From the NCBI GenBank assembly GCA_001298555.1, contig LJCW01000220.1:98347-162346 (forward strand): a DNA stretch of 64,000 nt. The letters are read 5' to 3'. The DNA comes from Actinobacteria bacterium OV450. GTDB taxonomy: Bacteria > Actinomycetota > Actinomycetes > Streptomycetales > Streptomycetaceae. Positions 36,356-45,734 of this stretch are shown one piece after another. The position numbers and the translations under genes are program-made. Below the pieces are notes generated by a model. It saw only the letters and a program-made list of their open reading frames with translations, did not search any database and was not told the origin of the DNA. Position 1 is the stretch's first letter. Each line of letters starts with the position of its first letter.

Positions 36356-37485
36356 ACGCGAACCAGGCCGACCCGGTGACGCCGGTGACCCCGGAGACGT
36401 CAAAGACCCCGGACACCCCGGTGACCTCGGACACCCCGAAGGCGGCGGCGACCGAGGTGAAGGCGACGGCCGCCGCCGGGCAGGGCGGGCCCGTGGCGGG
36501 GCCCGGGCGGCGGTTCGGGGTGGTCCTGCGCTCCGTCGGCGGCCAGAACCTCAGCCTGACCGGCGCCCTGGTGCTGGTGCTGGCCTTCTTCGGCTGGCTG
36601 AACCCCGCCTACCTGACGTGGGCCAACATCAAGGTCATCGGCGACGCGGTGACCATCTCCGGGCTGCTCGCCCTCGTCCAGACCGTGGTGATCATCTGCG
36701 GCGCGCTGGACATCTCCGTCGGCTCCCAGGTCGGCGTGGCCTCGGTCGTCTCCGCCATGGTGTTCACCTCCACCGGCGGGAACGCCCTGCTCGGCATGGC
36801 CGCCGCGCTCGGTGCGGGCCTGTTCGCCGGACTCCTCAACGGAGCGGTGATCGTCTTCGGCCGGGTCAACCCGGTCATCGCGACGCTGGCCACCCTCGCC
36901 GCGTACAAGGGGGTCGCGCAGCTGCTGTCCAAGGGCGCGGCCCAGGGGTACGTCAGCAACGACGACGTCTTCGTCTTCCTGGCGAACGGTTCGGTCGCCG
37001 CGGTCCCGGTGCTGCTGTGGGTGCTCGCCGTGGTCACCCTGGCCATCCACCTGCTGCTGGGATCGACCGACATCGGGCGCAACATCTACGCGATCGGCGG
37101 CAACGACACGGCCGCGCGGCTGGCCGGCATCGACGTCAACAAGTACCTGATCGCCGTCTACGGCCTGGCCGGGGTGGTGGCCGCCGTCGCCGGGGTCCTG
37201 CTGACCGCCCGGACCGGGTTCGGTCACCCCGTCTCCGGCAGCGAGGGCCTCGAACTGAAGGCGATCACGGCCGCCGCCCTCGGCGGCTGTCTGCTGGCGG
37301 GCGGCAAAGGCGGGGTCGGCGGCACGCTGCTCGCCATCACCCTGCTCGGGGCGCTGGACAACGGCCTCACGGTGCAGGGCGTCAACCCCTTCTGGCAGAA
37401 CGTCGCCCAGGGCGCCCTGCTCGTGGTGGCCGTGGTGATCCAGAAGCGGCGGGCCCGGGAGCGGGCGGTGGGGCTGCCCACCTGA
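36352..37485 (+). CDS. Sugar ABC transporter permease, AraH/RbsC type
   Basis: 377 residues. About 8-10 hydrophobic helices with the BPD_transp_2 signature (GALDISVGSQVGVASV, GRVNPVIATLATLA, YAIGGNDTAARLAGI). The first ~60 residues are a cytoplasmic Thr/Pro-rich extension (TPVTPETSKTPDTPVTSDTP-like) that RbsC/AraH lack. GTG start overlaps the ATPase stop. Completes the AraFGH-like importer. Confidence 0.9.
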   Translation: MNANQADPVTPVTPETSKTPDTPVTSDTPKAAATEVKATAAAGQGGPVAGPGRRFGVVLRSVGGQNLSLTGALVLVLAFFGWLNPAYLTWANIKVIGDAVTISGLLALVQTVVIICGALDISVGSQVGVASVVSAMVFTSTGGNALLGMAAALGAGLFAGLLNGAVIVFGRVNPVIATLATLAAYKGVAQLLSKGAAQGYVSNDDVFVFLANGSVAAVPVLLWVLAVVTLAIHLLLGSTDIGRNIYAIGGNDTAARLAGIDVNKYLIAVYGLAGVVAAVAGVLLTARTGFGHPVSGSEGLELKAITAAALGGCLLAGGKGGVGGTLLAITLLGALDNGLTVQGVNPFWQNVAQGALLVVAVVIQKRRARERAVGLPT

Positions 37486-37510
37486 GGCTCAGCTGACGGC
37501 CCACCCGAGG

Positions 37511-37531
37511 GGGCGGCCCGACGGGCCGCCC
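37511..37531 (+). terminator. Hairpin terminator after the sugar importer operon
   Basis: Ten-base arms GGGCGGCCCG / CGGGCCGCCC around a single A, 26 bases past the permease stop. Separates the AraFGH-like operon from the beta-glucan regulon. Confidence 0.65.
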
Positions 37532-37675
37532 GCCGGGCTCGCGTGGGAGGGGCGGCGCCGTCCGACAGGCCACCGCCCTTCAACCAATGAACTCCCTTGG
37601 ACCATAACCTCTTTGACGGGTTCAAAGTCTTGACGCCCGTGGAACACGGGGAGGACAGTGTCCACCGGTGCTGCA

Positions 37676-37689
37676 TGAGAGCGCTCTCA
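37676..37689. promoter_or_regulatory. LacI-family operator upstream of GH16 gene
   Basis: Perfect 14-base palindrome TGAGAGCGCTCTCA. The same sequence occurs at 40539-40552, and a near match at 39287-39300. It resembles the CebR/BglR-type consensus TGGGAGCGCTCCCA. TTGACG at 37630-37635 may be the -35, placing the operator just past the transcription start. Confidence 0.8.
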
Positions 37690-37751
37690 AGCAGCCGCCT
37701 CCCCCCACCTCCCCCCGCACTGCGCCCCATGGCGCCTCAGAGAGGGCACCC

Positions 37752-39179
37752 ATGCGTCAGACATCCGGAAGAAGCAGAAGGCTCTCGTCCGTCCGGCGGG
37801 CCGTCATCGCCGCGTTCGGCACGCTGGCCGTGGCCGCGGCGGCCGCCACGGTGGTCACGGCGCCCGCGGGCGCCACCGCTGCGCCGGTCCCGGCGGGCTG
37901 GTCCCAGGTGTTCCTGGACGACTTCAACGGGCCCGCGGGATCCGGTGTGAACACCGCCGACTGGCAGTACACCACCGGGACGAGCTACCCCGGCGGCCCC
38001 GCCAACTTCGGGACGGGCGAGGTCGAGACGATGACCGCGGACCCCTCGAACGTCTCCCTCGACGGCGCCGGGAACCTCCGGATCACCCCGCTCCGGGACG
38101 CCGCCGGCCACTGGACCTCCGCCCGCGTCGAGACGCGCCGCTCCGACTTCCAGCCCCCGGCGGGCGGCAAGCTCCGCACCGAGGCCCGGATCCAGATGCC
38201 GAACGTCACCGGCGCGGCGGCGAAGGGCTACTGGCCGGCGTTCTGGATGCTCGGCGCGCCCTTCCGCGGCAACTGGTGGAACTGGCCCGGCATAGGTGAG
38301 CTCGACATCATGGAGAACGTCCAGGGCATCAACAACGAGTGGGCCACGATGCACTGCGGTACGAGCCCGGGCGGCCCGTGCAACGAGACGTCCGGCATCG
38401 GAGGCCAGCGCGCCTGCTCCGGCACCACCTGCCAGGGCGGGTTCCACACGTACGCGGTGGAGTGGGACCGGTCCACCGCCGTGGAGGAGATGCGCTTCTC
38501 CCTGGACGGCGTCGTCTTCCACACCGTGCGGGCGAACCAGGTGGACGCCGCCACCTGGACCAACGCCACGGACCACGGGTACTTCGTCATCCTGAACGTC
38601 GCCATGGGCGGCGGCTTCCCGGACGCCTTCGGCGGGGGACCCGACGCGGGCACCCAGCCCGGCCACCCGATGGTCGTCGACTACGTCAGCGTACTGCGGT
38701 CGACGGGCGGCACGACCCCGCCGACCACGCCCCCCACGACGCCCCCGGCCACTGCCCCGCCCGGCGGCCGCGACGCGTACGGCACCATCGAGGCCGAGTC
38801 GTACGACGGCCAGGGCGGGCTGGCCACCGAGACCACCACCGACACCGGCGGCGGCCGGAACCTGAGCACGATCGCGAACGGCGACTGGGCCCTGTACAAG
38901 GGGGTCGACTTCGGCTCCGCGGCCGCGCACCAGTTCCTCGGCCGGGTCGCGAGCGGGGCGGCGGGCGGGGTCAGCGGACTCGTCGAGGTCCGCCTGGACA
39001 GCCGTACCGGTCCGCCGGTCGGCAGCTTCTCCGTCGCGAACACCGGCGGCTGGCAGAGCTGGAGGACCGTCCCGGCGAACATCAGCGCCGTGACCGGCAC
39101 GCACGACGTGTACCTGACCTTCACCAGCGGCCAGGGCGCCGACTACGTGAACGTCAACTGGTTCGCCTTCGGCCACTGA
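37752..39179 (+). CDS. Secreted GH16 beta-glucanase (laminarinase-like) with CBM6
   Basis: 475 residues. Twin-basic signal (MRQTSGRSRRLSSVRRA...), GH16 catalytic domain (about 45-320), Pro/Thr linker (TPPTTPPTTPPATAPPGG), and C-terminal CBM6 (about 340-475: IEAESYDGQGG ... DYVNVNWFAFG). Catalytic motif E183-L-D185-I-M-E188 (ExDxxE). GH16 with CBM6 usually attacks beta-1,3-glucan; lichenan or galactan activity is not excluded. ATG 37752 begins the signal peptide; the upstream in-frame start runs through the operator and is rejected. Regulated by the LacI protein through the operator at 37676. Confidence 0.88.
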   Translation: MRQTSGRSRRLSSVRRAVIAAFGTLAVAAAAATVVTAPAGATAAPVPAGWSQVFLDDFNGPAGSGVNTADWQYTTGTSYPGGPANFGTGEVETMTADPSNVSLDGAGNLRITPLRDAAGHWTSARVETRRSDFQPPAGGKLRTEARIQMPNVTGAAAKGYWPAFWMLGAPFRGNWWNWPGIGELDIMENVQGINNEWATMHCGTSPGGPCNETSGIGGQRACSGTTCQGGFHTYAVEWDRSTAVEEMRFSLDGVVFHTVRANQVDAATWTNATDHGYFVILNVAMGGGFPDAFGGGPDAGTQPGHPMVVDYVSVLRSTGGTTPPTTPPTTPPATAPPGGRDAYGTIEAESYDGQGGLATETTTDTGGGRNLSTIANGDWALYKGVDFGSAAAHQFLGRVASGAAGGVSGLVEVRLDSRTGPPVGSFSVANTGGWQSWRTVPANISAVTGTHDVYLTFTSGQGADYVNVNWFAFGH

Positions 39180-39276
39180 CCCCTACGACGACGTGAACGA
39201 CCGGTCGCCGGTGCAGATCCTCGGCACCGCGGAGCCTCCGACCGGGCTGGTCCTCGGCATCGGCCGGTGACCCCCG

Positions 39277-39318
39277 CCCGTGCCTCCGGGAGCGCTCTCA
39301 GGCTCCTGGAGGCACGGG
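39277..39318. promoter_or_regulatory. Large hairpin containing a LacI operator, before the lacI-type gene
   Basis: Eleven-base perfect arms CCCGTGCCTCC / GGAGGCACGGG (39277-39287, 39308-39318) with an inner GGAGC/GCTCC pairing. The operator CGGGAGCGCTCTCA (39287-39300; two mismatches to the other sites) lies inside. It could be both the GH16 terminator and an autoregulatory site. Confidence 0.6.
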
Positions 39319-39370
39319 TTACCCTGCTGTCCGCGAGCCAACAGGCCCCGGAGACGCAGAAGGAGCGCCC

Positions 39371-40414
39371 GTGCCCGAACAGCTTCCCGCCCACCGCCCC
39401 ACGCTGGAGGCCGTGGCGGAGCACGCCGGGGTGTCCCGGGCCACCGTGTCCCGGGTCGTCAACGGTGGCGAGGGCGTGCGCGCCCATCTGGTGGAGAAGG
39501 TCCGCGAGGCCGTCCGGGAGCTCGGGTACGTGCCGAACCCGGCGGCCCGCACCCTGGTCACGCGGCGCACGGGAGCCGTCGCGGTGATCATCGCGGAACC
39601 GGAGGTCCGGATCTTCTCCGACCCCTTCTTCTCCCGGCAGGTGCGCGGCATCAGCAAGGAGCTGACCGCGCACGACACGCAGCTGGTGCTGCTGCTGGTG
39701 GAGGACCGGGGGGACTACGACCGCATCGAGCGCTACCTGGCCGGCGGCCACGTCGACGGGGCGCTCGCCTTCTCCCTGCACACCGACGACCCGCTGCCGG
39801 CGATCACCCGGCGCATCGGCATGCCCACGGTCTACGGGGGGCGGCCGGGCTGGACCGCCGGGCCCGGGAGCCACGGCGGCGTCGCGTACGTCGACGCGGA
39901 CAACCGCGGCGGGGCCCGCGAGGCCGTGCGGTACCTGCTGGAGCGGGGCCGGCGCCGGATCGCGCACATCGCCGGGCCGCTGGACCAGACTTCGGCGGTG
40001 GACCGGCTCGACGGCTACCGGGACGTGCTGCTCGACGCCGATCCCGCGCTGATCGAGGAGGGGGACTTCACCGCTGCGGGCGGGGCCGTGGCGATGGCCG
40101 CACTGCTGGGGCGCCGCCCGGACCTCGACGCGGTGTTCGCGGCGAACGACCTGATGGCGACGGGCGCTCTGCGGGTGCTGCGGGAGCGCGGCCTCGCCGT
40201 GCCCGGGGACGTGGCCCTCGTCGGCTTCGACGACGCCGAACTGGTGGCGGAGACCGCCGATCCGCCGCTGACGACCGTGCGCCAGGACATCGAGGGCATG
40301 GGGCGGCTGATGGCCCGGCTGCTGCTGCGGACGCTGAACACGGCCCCGGGCGAACGCGCCGTGCCCGCCTCGGTGGTCACCCCGACGGCTCTGGTGCGGC
40401 GCGCCTCCGGCTGA
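39371..40414 (+). CDS. LacI-family regulator of beta-glucan genes (CebR/BglR-like)
   Basis: 347 residues. N-terminal helix-turn-helix (PTLEAVAEHAGVSRATVSRVVNGGEGV) and hinge (GYVPNPAARTLVTRRTGAVAVII), followed by the periplasmic-binding-like ligand domain. GTG 39371 has AGGAG 5 bases upstream. It lies between the GH16 gene and the importer/GH1 operon, each carrying a matching palindrome, and has its own site upstream. It is very likely the local repressor, released by a glucan disaccharide such as laminaribiose or cellobiose (inducer inferred). Confidence 0.9.
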   Translation: MPEQLPAHRPTLEAVAEHAGVSRATVSRVVNGGEGVRAHLVEKVREAVRELGYVPNPAARTLVTRRTGAVAVIIAEPEVRIFSDPFFSRQVRGISKELTAHDTQLVLLLVEDRGDYDRIERYLAGGHVDGALAFSLHTDDPLPAITRRIGMPTVYGGRPGWTAGPGSHGGVAYVDADNRGGAREAVRYLLERGRRRIAHIAGPLDQTSAVDRLDGYRDVLLDADPALIEEGDFTAAGGAVAMAALLGRRPDLDAVFAANDLMATGALRVLRERGLAVPGDVALVGFDDAELVAETADPPLTTVRQDIEGMGRLMARLLLRTLNTAPGERAVPASVVTPTALVRRASG

Positions 40415-40538
40415 TCGCCGACGGGTCCACGCGGCGTGAACCCGCCCTGTGGTACGGGTGATTGCGGACGAAGGCGCGCGGGTGTGCGTACAACTCTTGA
40501 CGGGGCCCGGGCTGCGGGTGCAGGCTCCACTCGCGCTT

Positions 40539-40552
40539 TGAGAGCGCTCTCA
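40539..40552. promoter_or_regulatory. LacI-family operator upstream of importer operon
   Basis: TGAGAGCGCTCTCA, identical to the site at 37676-37689 and extended to a 16-base palindrome TTGAGAGCGCTCTCAA here. TTGACG at 40497-40502 is a candidate -35; the -35-to-operator distance (42 bases) is close to that at the GH16 gene (46). Confidence 0.82.
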
Positions 40553-40607
40553 ATGTGGCGCAGTCCCACCCCCGCACCCTGCCCGTCCAGGCCAAGGAGG
40601 CCGCCCC

Positions 40608-41918
40608 ATGTCCGTTCCCCGAACCGCCATGAGAGCCGGGGCCCGCCTCGGCGCCGTCGCACTCACGGGAGTGCTCCTGGCCGCCTGCGGATCCGGGTCC
40701 GGGCCGGGCGGCACCTCGTCGGACGCCGCGGACGGCTCCGTCACGCTCACCGTCGACCTGTTCGGCGCGTTCGGCTACCAGGAGTCCGGTCTGTACGCCG
40801 AGTACGAGCGGCTCCACCCGGGCGTCAAGATCAAGCAGACGGACACCGAGGACGAGCAGGACTACTGGAAGTCCCTCCAGACGCGCCTCGCGGGCGGCGG
40901 CGGTCTGGCCGACGTCCAGGGCATCGAGGTCGGCCGCATCGCGTCGGTCACCCAGCAGCAGGCCGGCAAGTTCGTGGACCTCGCCCAGTACGGGGCCGGG
41001 GCGCTCAAGGAGGAGTTCGCCCCCGCCAAGTGGTCCGCCGCGACCACGAAGGACGGCAAGGTGCTGGGCCTGGGCACCGACGTGGGCCCCGAGGCCATGT
41101 GCTACCGCAGCGACCTGCTGAAGGCCGCGGGCCTGCCCACCGACCGCACCGAACTGGCGGCGCGGTGGGCCACCTGGGACGGCTACCTGGAACTCGGGCG
41201 CCAGTACAGGGAGAAGGCGCCGGCGGGCAGCGCCTGGCTCGACAGCGTGGGCAGCCTGAACGCCGTCATGGTCGGCCAGGAGAAGGAGCGGTACTACGAC
41301 GCCTCGGGCGCGCTGGTCTACGAGAACAGCCCCGCCGTGAAGGCCGCCTGGGACACCTCGGTCAAGGCCGCGGGCGAGGGGCTCAGCGCCAAGCTGGACC
41401 AGTGGTCGCCGCCCTGGAACCAGGCGTTCTCCTCGGGGTCCTTCGCCACCCTGCCCTGCCCCGCCTGGATGCTCGGCTACATCAAGGGCCAGGCGGGGGA
41501 CGCCGGCAAGGGCAGGTGGGACGTTGCGAAACTGCCCGGCGGCCCGGGCAACTGGGGCGGTTCCTACCTGGCGGTCCCGAGCGCGGCCCGGCACAAGAAG
41601 GAGGCGTACGAGCTGATCAAGTGGCTGACCGCACCGGAGCAGCAGACGAAGGTCTTCCTCAAGCAGGCCAACTTCCCGTCCGCCACCAAGTCGATCAGCC
41701 GGATAGCCGACGCCAGGGACCCGTACTTCTCGGATGCGCCGATCGGCAAGATCTTCGGCGACGCCGCGGAACAGGCCCCCGTCCAGGTGCTCGGCGTACA
41801 CGACAAGGACATCGCCGACCAGATCAACAACGCGCTGAGCGAGGTCGAACGCAAGGGCACCGCACCGGACACGGCCTGGGCGAACGCGAAGAAGGCCGTC
41901 AAGAATGCCCTCGGCTGA
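40608..41918 (+). CDS. Sugar ABC transporter substrate-binding lipoprotein, family 1 (CebE-like)
   Basis: 436 residues, lipoprotein (GVLLAACGSG lipobox). Family 1 extracellular binding protein: YAEYERLHPGVKIKQTDTED, RSDLLKAAGLPTDRTELAARWATWDGY and WLTAPEQQTKVFLKQANFPS are typical of oligosaccharide receptors such as CebE. First gene of a four-gene operon with two permeases and a GH1 enzyme. The ligand is inferred to be short beta-glucan oligosaccharides. The ATPase is missing, as usual in Streptomyces, where MsiK is shared among such importers. Confidence 0.9.
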   Translation: MSVPRTAMRAGARLGAVALTGVLLAACGSGSGPGGTSSDAADGSVTLTVDLFGAFGYQESGLYAEYERLHPGVKIKQTDTEDEQDYWKSLQTRLAGGGGLADVQGIEVGRIASVTQQQAGKFVDLAQYGAGALKEEFAPAKWSAATTKDGKVLGLGTDVGPEAMCYRSDLLKAAGLPTDRTELAARWATWDGYLELGRQYREKAPAGSAWLDSVGSLNAVMVGQEKERYYDASGALVYENSPAVKAAWDTSVKAAGEGLSAKLDQWSPPWNQAFSSGSFATLPCPAWMLGYIKGQAGDAGKGRWDVAKLPGGPGNWGGSYLAVPSAARHKKEAYELIKWLTAPEQQTKVFLKQANFPSATKSISRIADARDPYFSDAPIGKIFGDAAEQAPVQVLGVHDKDIADQINNALSEVERKGTAPDTAWANAKKAVKNALG

Positions 41919-42843
41919 GCCGACGGCGCCCGCGCCGCCCGCCCGGCGGCGCGGCCTGCCGGCCGCGCTGTCCCCGTACGCCTTCCTCGCTCCCTTCTTC
42001 GCCCTGTTCGCCGCGTTCGGGATCTTCCCGCTGCTCTACACGGCGTACGTCTCGCTCCACCGCGCCGAACTGCAGACCCCCGGCGAGCTGGAGTGGCGCG
42101 GCCTCGGCAACTACACGGCGCTGTTCACCGACCCGTTCTTCTGGACGGCGCTGCGCAACACCTTCACCATCGGCGTCCTGTCCACGGTCCCCCAGCTGCT
42201 GATGGCCCTGGGCCTGGCCCACCTCCTCAACTACCGGCTGCGCGCACGGACGTTCTTCCGCACCGCGCTGCTGCTGCCGTACGCGACCTCGGTCGCCGCC
42301 GCCTCGCTGATCTTCGCGCAGCTCTTCGGGCACGACTTCGGGATCGTCAACCGCCTGCTGGCCCTGGCGGGCATCCACCCGGTCGACTGGCAGAACGGCA
42401 CGGCGGCCTCCCAGATCGCCGTCTCCTCCATCGTGGTCTGGCGGTGGACCGGTTACAACGCGCTGATCTACCTCGCCGGCATGCAGACGATCCCGGTCGA
42501 GCTGTACGAGGCGGCCGAGGTCGACGGCGCCTCCCGATGGCGGCAGTTCCTCCACGTCACCCTGCCCGGGCTGCGCCCCACGATCGTCTTCACCTCGATC
42601 GTGTCGACGATCGGCGCCACCCAGCTGTTCGGCGAGCCGCTGCTGTTCGAGGGCTCGGTGTCCGGCGGCATCTCACACCAGTACCAGACCCTGGGGCTGT
42701 ACATGTACGAGCAGGGCTGGGGCTTCTTCCACCTGGGCCGGGCGGCGGCCATCGCCTGGGTGATGTTCCTGCTGATCGTGGTGCTGGTCGGGGTCAACGC
42801 CCTGACCGTGCAGCGCCGTTCGCGCAAGGAGGCGGTCCGGTGA
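41905..42843 (+). CDS. Sugar ABC transporter permease (CebF-like)
   Basis: 312 residues with six main hydrophobic helices. The EAA loop (YEAAEVDGASRWRQFLHVTLPGLRP), which contacts the ATPase, is clear. Start lies 14 bases inside the receptor gene, and its stop overlaps the next start (GTGA), so translation is coupled. MalF-type inner subunit. Confidence 0.92.
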   Translation: MPSAEPTAPAPPARRRGLPAALSPYAFLAPFFALFAAFGIFPLLYTAYVSLHRAELQTPGELEWRGLGNYTALFTDPFFWTALRNTFTIGVLSTVPQLLMALGLAHLLNYRLRARTFFRTALLLPYATSVAAASLIFAQLFGHDFGIVNRLLALAGIHPVDWQNGTAASQIAVSSIVVWRWTGYNALIYLAGMQTIPVELYEAAEVDGASRWRQFLHVTLPGLRPTIVFTSIVSTIGATQLFGEPLLFEGSVSGGISHQYQTLGLYMYEQGWGFFHLGRAAAIAWVMFLLIVVLVGVNALTVQRRSRKEAVR

Positions 42844-43673
42844 GCGCGAGCACCTCCGCCCGGCGTGTCGGCAGGCTCACGTACGCGGTCCTGATCGCGG
42901 CGGTGCTGGTCTCCGCCTTCCCGCTGTACTGGACCCTCGTCGCCGCGAGCCGCTCGAACGCCGAACTGGCCCGCCCGGTGCCCGCACTGCTGCCCGGTCC
43001 GCGGCTCCTGGACAACCTGCAGGGGGTGCTGGACGAGGCCGCGATCGGCAAGGCGCTGCTCAACTCCCTCATCGTCTCGGGGGCGATCACCGTCGGCACG
43101 GTGCTGTGCGCCACGCTGGCCGGCTTCGCCTTCGCCAAACTGCGCTTCCGCGGCCGCGGGGCGCTGCTCGGCGCCGTCGTCGCCTCGATGATGATCCCGC
43201 CGCAGCTGGGGGTGATCCCGCTGTTCATGCTGATCGTCAAGCTGCACTGGGTGAATCAGCTCCAGGCCGTCGTCCTGCCCGGGCTCGTCTCGGCCTTCGG
43301 GGTGTTCTTCATGCGGCAGTTCCTGGCCCAGTCGCTGCCGGACGAGCTGATCGAGGCGGCCCGGGTGGACGGGGCCTCGCACGCCCGGATCTTCTGGTCG
43401 GTCGTCGTGCCGATCGCCCGCCCCGCCATGGCGGTCCTGGGCCTGCTCACCTTCATGACGGCCTGGAACGACTTCTTCTGGCCGATCGTCGCACTGTCCT
43501 CGCAGGAGCCGACCGTCCAGGTCGCACTGCGCCAGCTGGGCGGCGGCTACGTCCACGACCAGTCCGTGATCATGGCGGGCACCCTGCTCGGCACCCTGCC
43601 CGTCCTGCTGGTCTTCGGACTGCTCGGCCGGCAGATCGTCGGCGGCATCATGCAGGGCGCGGTCAAGGGCTGA
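42840..43673 (+). CDS. Sugar ABC transporter permease (CebG-like)
   Basis: 277 residues, MalG-type permease. EAA loop IEAARVDGASHARIFWSVVVPIARPA, and C-terminal VALRQLGGGYVHDQSVIMAGTLLGTLPVLLVF. GTG 42840 has AAGGAGG 7 bases upstream inside the previous gene. Forms the channel with the CebF-like subunit. Confidence 0.92.
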   Translation: MSASTSARRVGRLTYAVLIAAVLVSAFPLYWTLVAASRSNAELARPVPALLPGPRLLDNLQGVLDEAAIGKALLNSLIVSGAITVGTVLCATLAGFAFAKLRFRGRGALLGAVVASMMIPPQLGVIPLFMLIVKLHWVNQLQAVVLPGLVSAFGVFFMRQFLAQSLPDELIEAARVDGASHARIFWSVVVPIARPAMAVLGLLTFMTAWNDFFWPIVALSSQEPTVQVALRQLGGGYVHDQSVIMAGTLLGTLPVLLVFGLLGRQIVGGIMQGAVKG

Positions 43674-43715
43674 CACAGCCGCCCAGGCCCTCCCCCACCT
43701 TTCCAGGAGTCCTCC

Positions 43716-45143
43716 ATGCCCACGCTCGACACCTCCCCCGCCACGGAGGCGGGCCTCGCCTTCCCGGCCGGGTTCCGCTGGGGCACGGCCACCGCCGCGT
43801 ACCAGATCGAGGGCGCGGCCGCCCTGCACGGCCGGACGCCCTCCATCTGGGACACCTTCAGCCACACCCCCGGCAAGGTCCTCGGCGGCGACACCGGGGA
43901 CACCGCCACCGACCACTACCACCGCATGGCCGAGGACGTCGCCCTGCTCGCCCGGCTCGGCGTGAGCGACTACCGGTTCTCGGTGGCCTGGCCACGGGTC
44001 CAGCCGACCGGCCGGGGGCCGGCCGCCCGGCCGGGCCTGGACTTCTACCGGCGCCTCGTCGACGCGCTGCTGACGGCCGGGATCCGGCCGGTCGTCACCC
44101 TCTACCACTGGGACCTGCCGCAGGAACTCGAGGACCGGGGCGGCTGGCCGCTGCGGGAGACCGCCGAGCGGTTCGCCGAGTACGCGGGGCTCGTGGCCGG
44201 GGCGCTCGGCGACCGCGTCGCCTCCTGGACCACCTTCAACGAGCCCTGGTGCGCGGCCTTCCTCGGCTACGCCTCCGGGGTGCACGCCCCGGGCCGCACC
44301 GAGCCGGAGTCCGCGCTGCGCGCCGCGCACCACTTCAACCTCGCGCACGGCCTGGGCACGGCGGCGCTGCGCGCGGTCCTCCCCCGGTCCGCGGAGGTCT
44401 CCCTGACGCTCAACCTGCACGCGCTGCGGCCGCTGACGCCCTCCGCCGCCGATCTGGACGCGGTGCGCCGGATCGACGCCGTGGGCAACAGGATCTTCCT
44501 CGACCCGGTCTTCCACGGGCGCCTGCCCGAGGACCTGGTCCGTGACACCGCCGGCGTGACGGACTGGTCCTTCGTCCGGGACGGCGATCTGTCCGCCGCC
44601 GCGGCGCCGGTCGACTGGCTCGGCGTCAACTACTACTCCCCGACGGTCGTCGCCGCCGGGACCGGCCCCGAGCCCGTCGGCGGCGGGCCGGCCGCCGGGC
44701 CCTCGCCGTGGGTGGGCGCCGACGGGCACGTGCGCTTCGTGCCGGCGCCGGGCCCGCGGACGGCGATGGACTGGCCCGTGGACGCGGACGGGCTGCACGA
44801 GCTGCTGGTCCGGCTGCGCGACGAACTGCCGGGCGTACCGCTGCTGATCACGGAGAACGGCGCGGCGTACGCCGACCGCCCGGGCCCCGGGGGCGTGGTG
44901 CACGACCCGGAGCGGATCGGGTACCTGCACGGCCATCTGGCCGCGGTGCACCGGGCGATCGCCGACGGGGCGGACGTGCGGGGGTACTTCGTGTGGTCGC
45001 TGCTCGACAACTTCGAGTGGGCGTACGGCTACAGCAAGCGGTTCGGCCTCGTCCACGTCGACTTCACGACCCTGCGGCGCACCCCGAAGGACAGTGCCCG
45101 CTGGTACGCCGACGTCATCGCCCGCGGCGGGCTGCCAGCCTGA
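43716..45143 (+). CDS. GH1 beta-glucosidase
   Basis: 475 residues, no signal peptide, so intracellular. GH1 marks: [19 protein letters not shown], acid/base E176 in TFNEPW, nucleophile E380 in ITENG, and [23 protein letters not shown] near the end. It should hydrolyse the imported beta-glucosides to glucose, closing the GH16-importer-GH1 pathway. AGGAG precedes ATG 43716; 42-base gap from the permease, same operon. Its 3' end overlaps the convergent HutD-like gene by 29 bases. Confidence 0.93.
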   Translation: MPTLDTSPATEAGLAFPAGFRWGTATAAYQIEGAAALHGRTPSIWDTFSHTPGKVLGGDTGDTATDHYHRMAEDVALLARLGVSDYRFSVAWPRVQPTGRGPAARPGLDFYRRLVDALLTAGIRPVVTLYHWDLPQELEDRGGWPLRETAERFAEYAGLVAGALGDRVASWTTFNEPWCAAFLGYASGVHAPGRTEPESALRAAHHFNLAHGLGTAALRAVLPRSAEVSLTLNLHALRPLTPSAADLDAVRRIDAVGNRIFLDPVFHGRLPEDLVRDTAGVTDWSFVRDGDLSAAAAPVDWLGVNYYSPTVVAAGTGPEPVGGGPAAGPSPWVGADGHVRFVPAPGPRTAMDWPVDADGLHELLVRLRDELPGVPLLITENGAAYADRPGPGGVVHDPERIGYLHGHLAAVHRAIADGADVRGYFVWSLLDNFEWAYGYSKRFGLVHVDFTTLRRTPKDSARWYADVIARGGLPA

Positions 45144-45711
45144 CCACCGCCGCGTGCCCCCGGGTGCGCAGGGCGCAGGCACCGGGCCCGCCGATGCGGA
45201 CCGCGTCGTACGGGCCGAGGGCGACGGGCTCGCCGGCGGCTGCGGCCTCGAGTTCCGCCGGACCCTGGAGGGCGACCACCAGCAGGGTCTCCCCGGGCCC
45301 GGCGGTGAGCGCGAGGGCGCCCCGTACGACCGCGGTGTGCGCCCGGACCAGGTCGCGGCGGTACATCACGTTGAAGTTCACGACGGGGCCGTCGAGGAGC
45401 CGGCAGTCGGTGGGGGCGTCGCCGGGGAAGTCCTGCGGCGCGTAACGCTCGTCGACGAGGCGGCGGGCTCCGGACACGCTGAGGTCCATTCCCGCGCCCT
45501 CGGCCAGCGTCAGCGTGCGGTCGACACCGGGGAACGCCGAGAACGGACCGTCGGCGTCGACCTCGGCGAGGCTGGCCCGCCACCCGAAACCGGCCAGGCC
45601 GGCCCCCTCCGGCCAGGCCGCGATCTCCCGGGTCACCCCGCTGCCGTTCTTCCATGCGACCGCCGCGCGGTCGCCCGCACGCAGGATCCGGACCTCGTCG
45701 CCGCCGGTCAT
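45115..45711 (-). CDS. HutD/Ves-family protein
   Basis: 198 residues. [20 protein letters not shown] and [31 protein letters not shown] are the defining HutD/Ves blocks; the fold is a bicupin without obvious catalytic residues. HutD is linked to histidine utilisation in other bacteria and Ves to cold response; neither context is present. It converges with GH1 and follows the chitinase on the same strand after a terminator-like hairpin. Confidence 0.85.
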   Translation of the reverse strand: MTGGDEVRILRAGDRAAVAWKNGSGVTREIAAWPEGAGLAGFGWRASLAEVDADGPFSAFPGVDRTLTLAEGAGMDLSVSGARRLVDERYAPQDFPGDAPTDCRLLDGPVVNFNVMYRRDLVRAHTAVVRGALALTAGPGETLLVVALQGPAELEAAAAGEPVALGPYDAVRIGGPGACALRTRGHAAVVRLAARRGR

Positions 45712-45734
45712 GGCGCTGTTCCTTCCGTCGGGTA

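Noticed and set aside
42468..45182. 904-codon minus-strand frame
   Set aside because: Shadow of the permease and GH1 genes; low-complexity composition and no domains.
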